Part shown: piece by piece, positions 27,724 through 42,416 of the stretch
Numbering within the stretch: position 1 is the first letter of the stretch
How the letters are laid out: each line of letters begins with the position of its first letter
Assembly: GCF_026167665.1 (NCBI RefSeq)
Contig: NZ_CP098740.1
Coordinates: 1,922,001-1,986,000 of the forward strand
Reading direction: 5' to 3'
Source of the DNA: Streptomyces drozdowiczii
Lineage (GTDB): Bacteria; Actinomycetota; Actinomycetes; Streptomycetales; Streptomycetaceae
Length of the DNA stretch: 64,000 nucleotides
Translations under genes and position numbers: made by a program
The notes under the pieces: generated by a model
The model's input: the letters and a program-made list of their open reading frames with translations, nothing else
Told to the model about the DNA's origin: nothing
The model's database searches: none

Positions 27724-28573
27724 CGCGCGGCGGGCGCTGGCAGCGGGGGCAGTAGTAGCTGGACCGGTTCATCCAGGGGCGCCGCGCCATCGGCGTACCG
27801 CAGCGGTGGCAGGGCTCGCCCTCGCGGCCGTAGGCGTCGAGCGAGCGGTCGAAGTAGCCCGACTCGCCGTTCACGTTCACATAGAGGCTGTCGAAGCTGG
27901 TGCCGCCCTGGGCGAGGGCCGCGTTCATCACGTCGCGGACGTGGCCGAGCAGCTCGGCGGACTTGGGGCGGGTCAGCGTCGCGGTCGGCCGGTCGTAGTG
28001 CAGCCGGGCGCGCCACAGGGCCTCGTCCGCGTAGATGTTGCCGACCCCGCTGATCAGCGACTGGTCCAGCAGCGCGCGCTTGACCGTCGTACGCCGCAGC
28101 CGGAGCGCCGTGTGGAAGGCGGCGTCGTCGAACGCCGGGTCCAGGGGGTCGCGGGCGATGTGCGCGATGATGTCGGGCAGCCCGTCCGGGGTGTTCTCGT
28201 GGAGCGAGAGCCCGCCGAAGGTGCGCTGGTCCACGAAGCGCAGCTCGGTGCCGACCGCGTCGGCGAACCTGATCCTGATCCGCAGATGCTTCTCGTCCGG
28301 CGCCCCCTCGGGCTGGACGAGCAGCTGACCGCTCATGCCCAGGTGGCCGAGGAGCGAGCCGGCGGCCTCGTCCAGCGGCACCCACAAGTACTTGCCCCGG
28401 CGCATCGCCGTCCCGAATCGCGCCCCCGTCAGCCGGGCCGCGAAGTCCACGCCGCCCGCGAGGTGGCGGCGGACCGCGCGCGGGTGCAGGACCTCGACCT
28501 CACCGGCCGTCCGCCCGGCGACCCAGCGCTCCAGACCTCGGCGGACGACTTCGACCTCGGGCAGTTCGGGCAC
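27713..28573 (-). CDS. mutM: Formamidopyrimidine-DNA glycosylase MutM
   Basis: Base-excision repair enzyme removing 8-oxoguanine and formamidopyrimidines. The 286-residue protein begins [16 protein letters not shown] after the Met, so catalytic Pro1 and Glu2 are present; GKYLWVPL carries the Lys of the active site; the C-terminal zinc finger CHRCG...YYCPRCQ is intact. It follows rnc on the same strand after a hairpin and overlaps the HxlR gene 3' end. Confidence 0.96.
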   Translation of the reverse strand: MPELPEVEVVRRGLERWVAGRTAGEVEVLHPRAVRRHLAGGVDFAARLTGARFGTAMRRGKYLWVPLDEAAGSLLGHLGMSGQLLVQPEGAPDEKHLRIRIRFADAVGTELRFVDQRTFGGLSLHENTPDGLPDIIAHIARDPLDPAFDDAAFHTALRLRRTTVKRALLDQSLISGVGNIYADEALWRARLHYDRPTATLTRPKSAELLGHVRDVMNAALAQGGTSFDSLYVNVNGESGYFDRSLDAYGREGEPCHRCGTPMARRPWMNRSSYYCPRCQRPPRVRP

Positions 28574-28624
28574 GGGGAGGCTCCTGGGACGAGAGGGCGG
28601 GACGGAGAAACGTACGGAGAAAAG

Positions 28625-28664
28625 GGAGAACCCCCCGGCGCGCGGTGGCGCCGGGGGGTTCTCC
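28625..28664 (-). terminator. Hairpin between rnc and mutM
   Basis: 16-bp perfect stem (GGAGAACCCCCCGGCG with complement 28649-28664) and an 8-nt loop directly after the rnc stop. It may be a terminator or an RNase III-sensitive processing stem; rnc transcripts in other bacteria are cut by their own product. Confidence 0.6.
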
Positions 28665-28669
28665 GCGGG

Positions 28670-29494
28670 TCAGGCGGGAGCGACGTCCGTGGACGGCGCG
28701 GGGTCGGCAGGGGTGTCGGCGGCCCCTCCGTCGGCGGCGGCCTTCGCCGCTGCCTCCCGCGCCTCCGCGGCGGCGGTGATCTCGCGCCAGGCGGACTCGG
28801 CCGCCTGCTGCTCCGCTTCCTTCTTGCTACGGCCGGTGCCGGTGCCGTACGAGACACCACCGACGCGGGCGGCAGCAGTGAAGGTCTTCTCGTGGTCCGG
28901 GCCGGTCTCCGTGACGAGGTACTCGGGGACTCCGAGGCTCTCGCTCGCGGTGAGCTCCTGGAGGCTGGTCTTCCAGTCCAGGCCGGCGCCGAGGTTCGAG
29001 GACCTGTCGATCAGCGGGTCGAAGAGCCGGTGGACCAGCTCGGACGCCGCGTCGAGGCCCTGATCGAGATAGACCGCGCCGATCACCGCTTCCAGGGTGT
29101 CGGCGAGGATGGATGCCTTGTCCCGGCCTCCCGTGCCCTCTTCACCGCGGCCGAGCCGGATGAAGGAGCCGAGTTCGAGGCCGCGGCCCACCTCAGCAAG
29201 CGCACGCGAGTTGACCACCGCGGCCCGCAGCTTGGCCAGCTGGCCTTCGGGCAGATCGGGGTGGGTGCGGTACAGCGTGTCCGTGACCACCAGACCGAGC
29301 ACGGAGTCCCCGAGGAACTCCAGCCGCTCGTTGGTGGGCAGACCGCCGTTCTCGTACGCGTACGAACGGTGGGTCAGCGCACGCACCAGAAGGGCGGACT
29401 CGAGTTGGTACCCGAGCCGCCCTTCCAGAAGCGTGTGGGACGAGGCTGTGTTGACGTTGTCTGCCTGCTTCTTGGCGTGGGACAACTCAGACAT
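28670..29494 (-). CDS. rnc: Ribonuclease III
   Basis: Double-strand-specific endoribonuclease for rRNA and mRNA processing, known as AbsB in S. coelicolor, where it affects antibiotic synthesis. 274 residues from ATG 29494 (MSELSHAKK). The catalytic signature [14 protein letters not shown], the second acidic patch [13 protein letters not shown] and a C-terminal dsRNA-binding domain ([25 protein letters not shown]) are present. The last 40 residues are an Ala/Asp/Pro-rich tail. Downstream of rpmF, the typical actinobacterial order. Confidence 0.96.
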   Translation of the reverse strand: MSELSHAKKQADNVNTASSHTLLEGRLGYQLESALLVRALTHRSYAYENGGLPTNERLEFLGDSVLGLVVTDTLYRTHPDLPEGQLAKLRAAVVNSRALAEVGRGLELGSFIRLGRGEEGTGGRDKASILADTLEAVIGAVYLDQGLDAASELVHRLFDPLIDRSSNLGAGLDWKTSLQELTASESLGVPEYLVTETGPDHEKTFTAAARVGGVSYGTGTGRSKKEAEQQAAESAWREITAAAEAREAAAKAAADGGAADTPADPAPSTDVAPA

Positions 29495-29513
29495 CGGGCC
29501 TCTCACCAGCCGC

Positions 29514-29687
29514 TCAGACCTCGAGGACCTGGCGCTTGTTGTACGTGCCGCAGCTGGGGCACGCGATGTGCTGCAGCTTCGGCTCCTGGCAGCGCTCGCA
29601 CGAAACCAGGGTGGGGACCGCAGCCTTCCACTGCGACCGGCGGTGGCGCGTGTTGCTGCGCGACATCTTCCGCTTCGGAACAGCCAC
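29514..29687 (-). CDS. rpmF: Ribosomal protein bL32
   Basis: 57-residue 50S protein starting [21 protein letters not shown]. It has four cysteines in two pairs (CERC and CPSC), the zinc-binding form of L32. Zinc-free paralogues often replace such proteins under zinc starvation, but none is present here. It is 2 bp after the YceD-family gene stop and 19 bp before rnc. Confidence 0.96.
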   Translation of the reverse strand: MAVPKRKMSRSNTRHRRSQWKAAVPTLVSCERCQEPKLQHIACPSCGTYNKRQVLEV

Positions 29688-29689
29688 GG

Positions 29690-30331
29690 CTACTTCTCCT
29701 GCTTCTTGTCGACGCCGGGTGCGGCGCCGCCCATGTTGTCCTTCTCGCCGTCCTGAATGGTCTCGGCGAGTCCTTGCAGTGCCGCCCAACGAGCGTCGAC
29801 GGCATCGTGGTGGTGGCCGGGATTCTCGTCCAGCCTGACTCCGCACTCGGAGCACAGACCGGCACAGGATTCCTTGCACACCGGCTGCATCGGCAGTGCG
29901 AGCACCACCGCATCACGCAGCACCGGCTCGAGGTCGAACAGGCCGTCCTCGAGAAAAAGCCTGTCCTCGTCGTCCTCGGCGTCGTCGGCCGGATCCGCGG
30001 GCTTGCCGTGGTTCCGGTCATCGGCGTCAGGGTACGAGAACATCTCCTGGAAGTCCGCCTCGACCTCTCGGCTCAGCGGCTCCAGACACCTTACGCACTC
30101 CCCCTCGACCGTCGCACGGGCGGTCCCGGTGACGAGCACGCCCTCCATGACGGATTCGAGACGGAGGTCCAGTTCCACCGGCGCGCCCTCCGGCACTCCG
30201 ATGACGCCGCCGACTCCGAGGTCGGCGGGGGCGTCCGCCGTGCGGGTCAGCCGCTTCATGGCACCCGGACGCCGGCCCAGCTCGTGCGTGTCGAACACGA
30301 GGGGGTTTCGGTGGTCGAGCTGGCCGTTCAG
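29690..30331 (-). CDS. YceD (DUF177) family protein
   Basis: 213 residues if started at 30331. Family features are [19 protein letters not shown] near the N-terminus, [20 protein letters not shown] with the first Cys pair, and [13 protein letters not shown] near the C-terminus, which likely bind zinc. YceD proteins precede rpmF in most bacteria and influence 23S rRNA accumulation. No ATG or GTG gives a full conserved N-terminus; a CTG at 30331 has AGGAG 5 nt upstream and is my preferred start. A missing C in that stretch would instead join the frame to an upstream GTG (about 30362), so the start stays open. Confidence 0.85.
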   Translation of the reverse strand: MNGQLDHRNPLVFDTHELGRRPGAMKRLTRTADAPADLGVGGVIGVPEGAPVELDLRLESVMEGVLVTGTARATVEGECVRCLEPLSREVEADFQEMFSYPDADDRNHGKPADPADDAEDDEDRLFLEDGLFDLEPVLRDAVVLALPMQPVCKESCAGLCSECGVRLDENPGHHHDAVDARWAALQGLAETIQDGEKDNMGGAAPGVDKKQEK

Positions 30332-30489
30332 GGCTTCTCCTGCTTTCGGATCGAACGCGTCACGCGCGGGTGGGAGGGGCCGGCCCGTCCGGAGTCGAAG
30401 CGGGCAGCCGGGATCGCGGACATACGCGCGACCGAAGAGCCAGGATACTGGACACACCGCCCAGCTCCCAATCCGGGCCCTTCCGGCGG

Positions 30490-31533
30490 TCAGCGCTCCT
30501 GTTCGTAACGGCGCAGCTGGTCCAGGTCGATCATGCTGGTGTCGAAGAGGCTGGTCTCGTCCAGGGCGGCCTCACCGTTCTGCGGGAGGGGCTGCTGGGG
30601 CTGCTGCCAGGCGTCGTAGCCCTGCTGCTGCTGGTAGGCCGCGTACGGGTCCGGCTGCTGCTGGTAGCCGTAGACGTCCTGCTGCGGCTGGTACGCGTCC
30701 TGCTGCTGGTCCTGGTAGCCGTACCCCTGGGCGTACTGCGGTTCCGGCTGGGCGTACTGCGGCTCGGTCTGGTGCGGGATCGGGAGCGGCTGCGGGGCCG
30801 CGACCTCGGCCAGCCCGGCCCAGTGGTCCTCGTCGCTGGTGTGCCCCTGGTCGCCGGCCGCGTCCTGGGCGGCGATGTGCGCGCCCAGCTCGTCGGTGGC
30901 GACCCGGCCGTGCAGCTTCTGCCGGCCCCGGCCGACGGCCTCCAGGGTCTTGGCGAGCACCGCCTCGAAGGCGCCGAGCTTGGTGTCCACGTATTCGTCG
31001 GCGCGCTGCCGCAGCGTCTCCGGGTCGGCGCTGCGCTCGGGGGCCTCGGCGAAGTCCGGGTCCTCGTAGCCCTGCGCGTCGAAGCCCTGGCCGCGGCCGA
31101 GCAGCTTCTCGCGGCCCCGGTCGACGGAGCCGATGGTCTTGGTGAGGACGACCTCGAAGTTGGCGAGCTTGCTGTCGACGTACTCGTCGGCCTCGGCGCG
31201 GACCTCGTCGGCCTCCTTGCGGGCCTCGGCGAGGATGCGGTCGGCCTCGGCCTGGGAGCGCCGGGCGATCTCGGTGTCGGAGATCAGGGCGGTGCGCTCG
31301 GCATGGGCGTTCTCGATGATGCGGCCGGCCTCCTGGCGGGCCTGCTCCACCAGCTGCTCGTGGCCGCCGATGACCTCGGCGGCCTGGGCGAGCGAGCCGG
31401 GCAGGGCCTCGCGCACCTCTTCGAGCATCGCGAGCAGTTCGGCGCGGTTGACCACGCAGGACGCCGACATGGGCATGGACCGGGCGTTCCCGACCGTCGC
31501 GACGATCTCGTCCAGCTTCTTCTGCACGTCCAC
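30490..31533 (-). CDS. DivIVA/SepIVA-like cell division coiled-coil protein
   Basis: 347 residues. The N-terminal half is coiled coil (LDEIVATVGNARSMPMS, VEQARQEAGRIIENA, EADRILAEARKEADEVRAEADEYVDSKLANFEV) with a repeated ADEYVD(S/T)KL element. The C-terminal third is low-complexity Gln/Tyr/Pro-rich (QDQQQDAYQPQQ, DPYAAYQQQQ). Position between the YceD gene and coaD and the coiled coil match mycobacterial SepIVA (Rv2927c), a septum-associated division factor. Often annotated as ATP synthase subunit B-like because of the coil, which I do not accept as function. Confidence 0.82.
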   Translation of the reverse strand: MDVQKKLDEIVATVGNARSMPMSASCVVNRAELLAMLEEVREALPGSLAQAAEVIGGHEQLVEQARQEAGRIIENAHAERTALISDTEIARRSQAEADRILAEARKEADEVRAEADEYVDSKLANFEVVLTKTIGSVDRGREKLLGRGQGFDAQGYEDPDFAEAPERSADPETLRQRADEYVDTKLGAFEAVLAKTLEAVGRGRQKLHGRVATDELGAHIAAQDAAGDQGHTSDEDHWAGLAEVAAPQPLPIPHQTEPQYAQPEPQYAQGYGYQDQQQDAYQPQQDVYGYQQQPDPYAAYQQQQGYDAWQQPQQPLPQNGEAALDETSLFDTSMIDLDQLRRYEQER

Positions 31534-31643
31534 CGTGTGCTCGCCACTCTCTACTGCCGGTTGGAGACGGACGGGACGACTGTACGGCCAGTCGGCGCCC
31601 GCCCGACACCTGCGGGGCGTGACGCTGACGCGCTGTCAGTGGC

Positions 31644-35064
<3,421 letters not shown>

Positions 35065-35127
35065 TGCACACCACGGCAGTGACAGTTGTCCGTCGGGCGC
35101 CGCCCGGGCCGGTCGTCGCGCCGGGTG

Positions 35128-36765
35128 CTACTCGACGCCGATCAGCAGCGGCGCGCCCTGGTGGCCGCCCCGGTAGGTGGTGGTGTCCACGGCGAGGTGC
35201 CCGTCGCGTACGTGCTGTTCCAGGGCTTCGGCCAGCGTGGGCGGGGTGTTCTCGCCCAGGACCAGGGTGACCAGTTCGCCGCCGGCCGCGAGCATCCGGT
35301 CCAGCACCTTGCGGGCGGTGCCGGGGACGTCCTGGCCGATGACCGCCACGTCGCCGTCGATGAGCCCGAGGACGTCCCCGGCCTGGCAGATGCCCGCCGT
35401 GGTCCAGGACTGCCGCTCGGCGACGGCCAGTTCGGCGTAGCGGGTGGCCCCGGCGGCCGAGGTCATCGCGACCACGTCCTCGTCGAAGCTGCGGTCCGGC
35501 TCGTGGACGGCGAGGGCCGCGATGCCCTGGACGGCGGCCCGGGTCGGGATGACGGCGACCCGGACGCCCTGGGCCCTGGCCTGTTCGGCGGCGGCGGCCG
35601 CGGTGTGCCGCAGCTCCGCGTCGTTCGGGAGGAGGACCACCTCGCGGGCGTGGGCGCGGCGGACGGCGTCGGCCAGTTCGCCGCTGGCAGGCGGTTCGCC
35701 GGGCCGGGCGAGCACGGTCGTCGCCCCGGCCTCCTGGCAGAGGGCGGCGAGACCGTCGCCCGGGACGACCACGACGACCGCGCGCCGGGCGGGCTCGGGG
35801 CGGGCGTGGGCGCGGTCGGCGGCGAAGTGGGTGATGCGGATGCGGTACGGGCGGCCGGCCTCGACGCCCGCCTCGACCGCGGCGCCGGCGTCGTCCACAT
35901 GGACGTGGACGTTCCACAGCCCGTCGCCGCCGACCACCACCAGGGAGTCGCCGAGGGCGTCCAGCCGGCCGCGCAGCCGCTCGACGGCCTCGTCGCCCGC
36001 TTCCAGGAGGTAGATCACCTCGAAGGCGGGGCCGCCGCCGTCCCCGTCGTCGCCCGCCGGGCACTCCGTGTCGTCGCCGCCGACCGGGACGAACGGGATG
36101 GGGGCCTCGTACGGCCGCTCCGGGCCCCGCCCCGACACGGCTTCGACCAGGGCGCCGAGGAGGGTGACCAGGCCGCGCCCCCCGGCGTCGACCACCCCGG
36201 CCCTGGCGAGGGCGGGGAGCTGTCCGGGCGTCGCGTCCAGGGCGGCGCGGGCGCCTTCGTAGGCGGCCCGGGCCACTTCGGCCGTGTCCGCGCCGGGTGC
36301 GGCCTGTCCGGCGGCGGCGGCGGCCCGGTCCGCGACGGTGAGGACGGTGCCCTCGACGGGGTGGGCGACGGCCTCGCGGGCCCAGGCGGCGGCCCGGTCG
36401 AGGGCGAGGCGCATCCGGTCGCCGCCGGTGCCCTCCGCGAGGACGCCGGCCATGCCGCGCAGGAGCTGGGCGAGGATCGTGCCGGAGTTGCCGCGGGCGC
36501 CGATGAGGGCGCCGTGGGCCATGGCTCGTACCGCGTCGGCGGCGGAGGGGACCGAGGTGCCGGTCGCGTGGGCGGCGAAGACCGCTTCGACGGCGGCGGC
36601 CGCGGATTCCACGGTGAGGTAGAGGTTGGTGCCGGTGTCCCCGTCGGCGACGGGATAGACGTTGATCGCGTCGATCGCCTGCCGCTCCCGGCCGAGCGCT
36701 TCGAGGGCCAGGGAGCACCAGCTCCGTACCGCGACGGCATCCGGTTCGTCGGCGGTCTGCGGCAC
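35128..36765 (-). CDS. DAK2/DhaL-domain protein (FakA/YloV type)
   Basis: 545 residues from GTG 36765, placed by CGAGGAGGAC 8 nt upstream; an ATG further up (36831) lacks a ribosome site. The DhaL nucleotide-binding domain shows INVYPVADGDTGTNLYLT with the Mg-binding aspartates, and GARGNSGTILAQLLRG. The C-terminal FakA-type part includes NVHVHVDDAGAAVEAG. In firmicutes FakA phosphorylates fatty acids bound to FakB (DegV proteins); no FakB is in the window, so the substrate is inferred. Divergent from rpmB, upstream of recG as in other bacteria. Confidence 0.88.
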   Translation of the reverse strand: MPQTADEPDAVAVRSWCSLALEALGRERQAIDAINVYPVADGDTGTNLYLTVESAAAAVEAVFAAHATGTSVPSAADAVRAMAHGALIGARGNSGTILAQLLRGMAGVLAEGTGGDRMRLALDRAAAWAREAVAHPVEGTVLTVADRAAAAAGQAAPGADTAEVARAAYEGARAALDATPGQLPALARAGVVDAGGRGLVTLLGALVEAVSGRGPERPYEAPIPFVPVGGDDTECPAGDDGDGGGPAFEVIYLLEAGDEAVERLRGRLDALGDSLVVVGGDGLWNVHVHVDDAGAAVEAGVEAGRPYRIRITHFAADRAHARPEPARRAVVVVVPGDGLAALCQEAGATTVLARPGEPPASGELADAVRRAHAREVVLLPNDAELRHTAAAAAEQARAQGVRVAVIPTRAAVQGIAALAVHEPDRSFDEDVVAMTSAAGATRYAELAVAERQSWTTAGICQAGDVLGLIDGDVAVIGQDVPGTARKVLDRMLAAGGELVTLVLGENTPPTLAEALEQHVRDGHLAVDTTTYRGGHQGAPLLIGVE

Positions 36766-37044
36766 CTCGGGTCCTCCTCGGACGGGACTCGGAACGGGGA
36801 CTCGTGACGGGGGCGGGGCGGCTGGCTGCACCGCAGGTTAGCCCCGGTCGGAGGGTGCGGGCGGTCCGGGGGCCGGGAGGGCGGGGCGGAAGACATGGTA
36901 GTTTCGTATCTCCGGAGCAGGCGTTGTATGCTGCTTCGGTTGCCCGACGAGAGTCGGGACATTCCCCCGGTACCGCCACTTCAGTCCTTGAATCCGGCGT
37001 ACCGGAATTCACTGTAAGTGCATCTGAAGTCTTTGGAGTGACCC

Positions 37045-37230
37045 GTGGCTGCCAACTGCGACGTTTGCGGCAAGGGGCCGAGCTTCGGCAACAACATTTC
37101 GCACTCGCACCGCCGTACGTCCCGTCGCTGGAACCCCAACATCCAGCGCGTGCGTGCCGTGGTCGGTCGGACGCCGAAGCGGCTCAACGTCTGCACCTCG
37201 TGCATCAAGGCCGGCAAGGTCGCGCGCTGA
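37045..37230 (+). CDS. rpmB: Ribosomal protein bL28
   Basis: 61-residue 50S protein. It starts [28 protein letters not shown] and has a second Cys pair CTSCIK, the zinc-binding form. GGAGTGACCC precedes the GTG/ATG start. Stand-alone gene with its own bidirectional terminator. Confidence 0.96.
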   Translation: MAANCDVCGKGPSFGNNISHSHRRTSRRWNPNIQRVRAVVGRTPKRLNVCTSCIKAGKVAR

Positions 37231-37254
37231 CGTTCCCGTCGTAGCGCAGCCCTA

Positions 37255-38166
<912 letters not shown>

Positions 38167-39135
38167 CTAGGCGTCCTCGATGTCGCCGAAGTGGTCCCAG
38201 CCGTTCTTGCTGGTCCAGGGCGCTCCGTCGACCGTCACCTGGGGCAGGGCCGAGGGGTTGAGGACCTCGCCGATGACCTTCCAGCGGGCCGGGAGCTTCA
38301 CGTCGGGCGGGAAGGTGGCGACGATGGCGTGGTCCTCGCCGCCGGTGAGCACCCACTGCATGGGGTCGACGCCGACGGCCTGCCCGATGTCCGACATCTG
38401 GGACGGCACGTCGATGAGCCCGGACCGCAGGTCGATGCGGACCTTGCTGGCCTCGGCGATGTGTCCGAGGTCGGCGACGAGCCCGTCGCTGACGTCGGTC
38501 ATGGCGGTGGCGCCGAGCCCGGCGGCCGCGGGGCCCGCGTGGTAGGGCGGTTCGGGGCGGCGGTGGGCCTCCACGAAGGCGCGCGGCGAGCGGAAGCCCC
38601 GGGAGAGCACGGCGTATCCGGCGGCGGACCAGCCGAGCCAGCCGGTGACGGCGACGACGTCCCCGGGCTGGGCGCCGGCCCGGGTGACGGGTTCGTGGTT
38701 GCGCAGGTCGCCGAGGGCGGTGATCGAGACGGTGATGAGGTCGCCGCGCACGACGTCCCCGCCGACCACGGCCGCCCCCGCGACCTGGCACTCGTCGCGC
38801 AGTCCGTCCATCAGCTCGGCGGCCCAGGTGACCGGGAGTTCGGCCGGGACGACGAGGCCGAGCAGGAGCGCGGTGGGCACGGCGCCCATGGCGGCGATGT
38901 CGGCGAGGTTCTGCGCGGCGGCCTTGCGGCCCACGTCGTACGCCGTCGACCAGTCGCGCCGGAAGTGCCGTCCCTCCAGCAGGATGTCCGTACTGGCCAC
39001 GACCCTGCGGTCGGGGGCGGTCACGACCGCGGCGTCGTCGCCCGGGCCGAGCCGGACCGCCGGAGTGGTGGTGAGCCGGGACGTGAGCTCCCTGATGAGC
39101 CCGAACTCCCCCAACTCGCCCACGGTTGCCTTCAC
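38167..39135 (-). CDS. thiL: Thiamine-monophosphate kinase ThiL
   Basis: 322-residue enzyme making thiamine pyrophosphate. Features: [58 protein letters not shown] and [15 protein letters not shown], covering the Mg/ATP-binding aspartates. GTG 39135 follows AGAGGTGAC. Same strand and next to thiD. Confidence 0.95.
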   Translation of the reverse strand: MKATVGELGEFGLIRELTSRLTTTPAVRLGPGDDAAVVTAPDRRVVASTDILLEGRHFRRDWSTAYDVGRKAAAQNLADIAAMGAVPTALLLGLVVPAELPVTWAAELMDGLRDECQVAGAAVVGGDVVRGDLITVSITALGDLRNHEPVTRAGAQPGDVVAVTGWLGWSAAGYAVLSRGFRSPRAFVEAHRRPEPPYHAGPAAAGLGATAMTDVSDGLVADLGHIAEASKVRIDLRSGLIDVPSQMSDIGQAVGVDPMQWVLTGGEDHAIVATFPPDVKLPARWKVIGEVLNPSALPQVTVDGAPWTSKNGWDHFGDIEDA

Positions 39136-39375
39136 CGAGTGTCACCTCTCATCTGTCGGGCCGGACGCTCCGGCCTGTCCCCCGTGCGCGCCGCCCCACT
39201 CGCGGTCGCGTGCCGTCTCTGCTGTCGGTACTGTCAAGAGTTACGTCAACTTGCGCGTTCCGTACGCCACGCTGAGGACGTCATCCGGCCCGCGGGTCTC
39301 CCCGCTCCGCGCGGCGACGCGATAACGTGGCGTCCCTTTCCCCCACATGATCCTCGTGGCCGCCCTGGAGGTTCC

Positions 39376-39609
39376 GTGGTACAGGCGTACATCCTCATTC
39401 AGACCGAGGTGGGCAAGGCGTCGACCGTCGCCGAGACCATCTCCGAGCTCCCGGGAGTCATCCAGGCAGAAGACGTCACCGGTCCGTACGACGTGATCGT
39501 GCGCGCCCAGTCCGACACGGTGGACGAGCTCGGGCGCATGGTGGTGGCGCGGGTCCAGCAAGTGGACGGCATCACCCGAACCCTGACCTGCCCGGTCGTT
39601 CACCTGTAG
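39376..39609 (+). CDS. Lrp/AsnC ligand-binding-domain protein
   Basis: 77 residues from GTG 39376 (GGAGGTTCC upstream). It is a single RAM/ACT-like domain (VQAYILIQTEVGKAS, LPGVIQAEDVTGPYDVIVRA, VVARVQQVDGITRTLTCPVV) without the helix-turn-helix of full-length Lrp. Such stand-alone domains bind amino acids or assemble with full Lrp proteins. Divergent from thiL and just upstream of a lipoprotein gene. Confidence 0.88.
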   Translation: MVQAYILIQTEVGKASTVAETISELPGVIQAEDVTGPYDVIVRAQSDTVDELGRMVVARVQQVDGITRTLTCPVVHL

Positions 39610-39629
39610 CCCCCGTCTACGCTGGGCCG

Positions 39630-40112
39630 GTGACGTCCTTCGGCCGCCGGCTCCTCCGCCCCGTGTTCCTCGGTCCGTCCGCCGCCCTGGTGCTGCTGGC
39701 GGGCTGTTCCGGGGGCGACGCGACGGCGTCGGTCACCGTGCCCTCCCCGTCCCCGGAAGCCGCAGCCTACTGCCGCGCGCTCGACGGGGAACTGCCGGAC
39801 ACCGTCGGCGGTCTGGAGCGGAGCGACCCCGAACCGGCATCGGAGCTGACCGCCGGGTGGGGGGACGGGGCGATCGTACTGCGCTGCGGTGTGGAGCGCC
39901 CCGCGAAGATGGACGACGACCAGTCGAAGGGCATCACCGCGAGCGGCGTCAACTGGATGCTGGAGCAGCGGGAGAACGACGGGCCCCGGCTGACGACGAC
40001 CCTGCGCAAGACGTACGTCGAGGTGTCGCTCTCGGAGGCGTACGCACATGACACGACGCCGCTCGCGGCGTTCGCCCCGGCGGTGAAGAAGACGATCCCG
40101 AACCGGTTCTAG
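39630..40112 (+). CDS. DUF3515 family lipoprotein
   Basis: 160 residues from GTG 39630. A signal peptide with Arg pair and hydrophobic core ends in the lipobox LLAGC (Cys27 or so). The mature part contains YCRALDGELPDTVGGL and VLRCGVERP, the latter typical of actinobacterial DUF3515 proteins, with two conserved cysteines. Function unknown. TACGCT lies 6 nt before the GTG and no Shine-Dalgarno is seen, so it may be leaderless. Confidence 0.86.
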   Translation: MTSFGRRLLRPVFLGPSAALVLLAGCSGGDATASVTVPSPSPEAAAYCRALDGELPDTVGGLERSDPEPASELTAGWGDGAIVLRCGVERPAKMDDDQSKGITASGVNWMLEQRENDGPRLTTTLRKTYVEVSLSEAYAHDTTPLAAFAPAVKKTIPNRF

Positions 40113-40150
40113 GGTGTGCGCCCGCGCGGAGCGCGGTGAGCGCACACCCT
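40111..40150. terminator. Bidirectional hairpin terminator
   Basis: AGGGTGTGCGC at 40111-40121 pairs perfectly with 40140-40150. It begins inside the stop codon of the lipoprotein gene and also serves convergent ddl. Confidence 0.8.
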
Positions 40151-40169
40151 TCGCCGTGTCCCGGTGCGG

Positions 40170-41326
40170 TCAGCGCAGTCCGGTCGGCCGGTTCAGCGCG
40201 GCCTGGATGAGGCGGTCCACCAGCTGCTGGTAGCTGACGCCGCTCTCCTGCCACATGCGCGGGTACATGGAGATCGGGGTGAAGCCCGGCAGGGTGTTGA
40301 TCTCGTTGATGACGAAGCGGCCCTCCTCGGTGAGGAAGAAGTCGGCGCGCACCAGGCCCTCGCAGGAGCACGCGTCGAAGGCTTCGACGGCGAGCCGCTG
40401 GACCTCGGCGGTCTGCTCCTCGGTGAGCGGCGCCGGCACGATCCCGGAGGCGGCGTCGATGTACTTGGCCTCGAAGTCGTAGAAGTCGTGCGCGGTGACC
40501 GGCGGGATCTCGGCCGGGACGCTGGCGCGCGGCCCGTCCTCGAACTCCAGGACGCCGCACTCGATCTCGCGGCCCCGCAGCAGCGACTCAACCAGGAATT
40601 TCGGGTCGTGGCGGCGGGCCTCCTCGATGGCCGCGTCCAGACCGGAGGCGTCCTCGACCTTGGTGATGCCGATGGACGAGCCGGCCCGGGCGGGCTTGAT
40701 GAAGAGCGGCCAGCCGTGCTCGTCGGCGAAGCCGGTGACGCGCTTGCGGACGGCGGCCGGGTCGTGGTCCCACTCGCGGGGCGGACCACCAGATACGGGC
40801 CGACGGCGAGGCCGAAGGAGGTGAAGACGCGCTTCATGTACTCCTTGTCCTGGCCGACGGCCGAGGCGAGGACGCCGGCGCCCACGTACGGCACACCGGA
40901 CAGCTCCAGGAGTCCCTGGAGGGTGCCGTCCTCGCCGTACGGGCCGTGCAGGACGGGGAAGACGACGTCGACCTCGCCGAGCGCCTTGGGCACCGCGCCG
41001 GGCTCGGTGTAGACGACTTCGCGGCTGCCGGGGTCGACGGAGAGCACGACCCCGCCCTCCTCGGACTCGGCGAGCTGCGCCACGTCCGGCATGGTCCGGT
41101 TGGCGATGGCCATGCGTTCGGGTGCGTCGGCGGTGAGCGCCCAGCGGCCGTCCGTCGTGATGCCGATCGGCAGGACGTCGTACTTGGTCCGGTCGATGGC
41201 GTTCAGGACGGCGCCGGCCGTGACCACCGAAATGCCGTGTTCGGAGCTGCGGCCGCCGAACACGACGGCCACGCGCGGCTTGCGGAGCTGCTGCTCCGGG
41301 CTCTGGGGGAGGTTCTCGCTGCTCAT
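40170..41326 (-). CDS. ddl: D-alanine-D-alanine ligase Ddl (apparent frameshift)
   Basis: ATP-grasp enzyme supplying D-Ala-D-Ala for peptidoglycan. The N-terminal half ([33 protein letters not shown]) and the C-terminal half ([35 protein letters not shown]) are in different frames, joined near VGPYLVVRP. One added C (plus-strand G4 at 40778-40781) gives [15 protein letters not shown] and a 385-residue protein. Because the enzyme is essential unless a paralogue exists, I infer a sequence error. gpsA lies upstream on the same strand. Confidence 0.92.
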
Positions 41327-41405
41327 ATCGCGATGAGCGTACCTGCTGGTACCGGCCGAGTCAGCGCGGCACGGGCCGCCCGGGGCGGGTGGGCCCCGGG
41401 TGGCG

Positions 41406-42416
41406 TCAGTGCCGTTCGGCCTTGGCGCTCCGCGACATCAGCTCCTTGACCGCGACCTTGGGCGGCTTGCCCTCGTGCACGATGCTGACGATGGTCTCGG
41501 TCAGCGGCATCTCGACGCCGTGCCTGCGGGCCAGGTCGAGCACCGATTCGCAGGACTTGACGCCCTCGGCGGTCTGCTTGGTGGCGGCGATGGTCTCCTG
41601 GAGCGTCATGCCGCGGCCGAGGTTGGTGCCGAAGGTGTGGTTGCGGGAGAGCGGCGACGAGCAGGTCGCCACCAGGTCGCCGAGCCCGGCGAGTCCGGAG
41701 AACGTCAGCGGGTCGGCGCCCATGGCCGCGCCCAGCCGGATCGTCTCGGCGAGGCCCCGGGTGATGAGGGAGCCCTTGGTGTTGTCGCCGAGCCCCATGC
41801 CGTCCGCGATGCCGACGGCGAGGCCGATGACGTTCTTGACGGCGCCGCCGAGTTCGCAGCCGACCACGTCGGTGCTGGTGTACGGGCGGAAGTACGGGGT
41901 GTGGCAGGCGGCCTGGAGGCGCTGGGCGACGGACTCGTCCCGGCAGGCGACGACGGCCGCGGCGGGGCGGCGTTCGGCGATCTCCTTGGCGAGGTTGGGT
42001 CCGGTGATGACGGCGATGCGGTCCGGGGAGACCCGGGTGACGTCCTCGATGACCTCGCTCATCCGCTTGGCGGTGCCGAGTTCGACGCCCTTCATGAGGG
42101 AGACGAGCACCGTCTGCGGCTCCAGGTGCGGGGCCCAGTCGGCGAGGTTGGCGCGCAGCGTCTGGGAGGGCACGACGAGCACCGCGTAGTCGGCGCCGCG
42201 CAGCGCCTCGGCCGCGTCCGTGGTGGCCCGGACCGATTCGGGCAGCTCGATGCCCGGCAGGTACTCGGGGTTGGTGCGGGTGGTGTTGATGGCCTCCGCG
42301 ACCTCGGCCCGGCGGCCCCAGAGCGTCACTTCGCAGCCCGCGTCCGCGAGGACGACGGCGAAGGCGGTACCCCAGGAGCCGGTTCCGAAGACGGCGGCCT
42401 TGGCGGGGTGCGTCAC
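41406..42416 (-). CDS. gpsA: Glycerol-3-phosphate dehydrogenase [NAD(P)+] GpsA
   Basis: 336 residues; reduces dihydroxyacetone phosphate to sn-glycerol-3-phosphate for phospholipids. Motifs: [17 protein letters not shown] (dinucleotide), [20 protein letters not shown], and the catalytic Lys in [18 protein letters not shown] 42416 overlaps the plsC-type gene stop by 4 bp (GTGA), so substrate maker and acyltransferase are co-translated. Confidence 0.96.
   Translation of the reverse strand: MTHPAKAAVFGTGSWGTAFAVVLADAGCEVTLWGRRAEVAEAINTTRTNPEYLPGIELPESVRATTDAAEALRGADYAVLVVPSQTLRANLADWAPHLEPQTVLVSLMKGVELGTAKRMSEVIEDVTRVSPDRIAVITGPNLAKEIAERRPAAAVVACRDESVAQRLQAACHTPYFRPYTSTDVVGCELGGAVKNVIGLAVGIADGMGLGDNTKGSLITRGLAETIRLGAAMGADPLTFSGLAGLGDLVATCSSPLSRNHTFGTNLGRGMTLQETIAATKQTAEGVKSCESVLDLARRHGVEMPLTETIVSIVHEGKPPKVAVKELMSRSAKAERH

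Noticed and set aside
30490..31533. ATP synthase subunit B annotation
   Set aside because: Similarity would come only from coiled coil; no N-terminal membrane helix, and position matches SepIVA/DivIVA-like proteins.
40170..41326. ddl, thiD and leuD as pseudogenes
   Set aside because: Each has a single one-base break in a G/C run with all motifs intact on both sides, the same defect in nine genes; sequence error is the simpler explanation.
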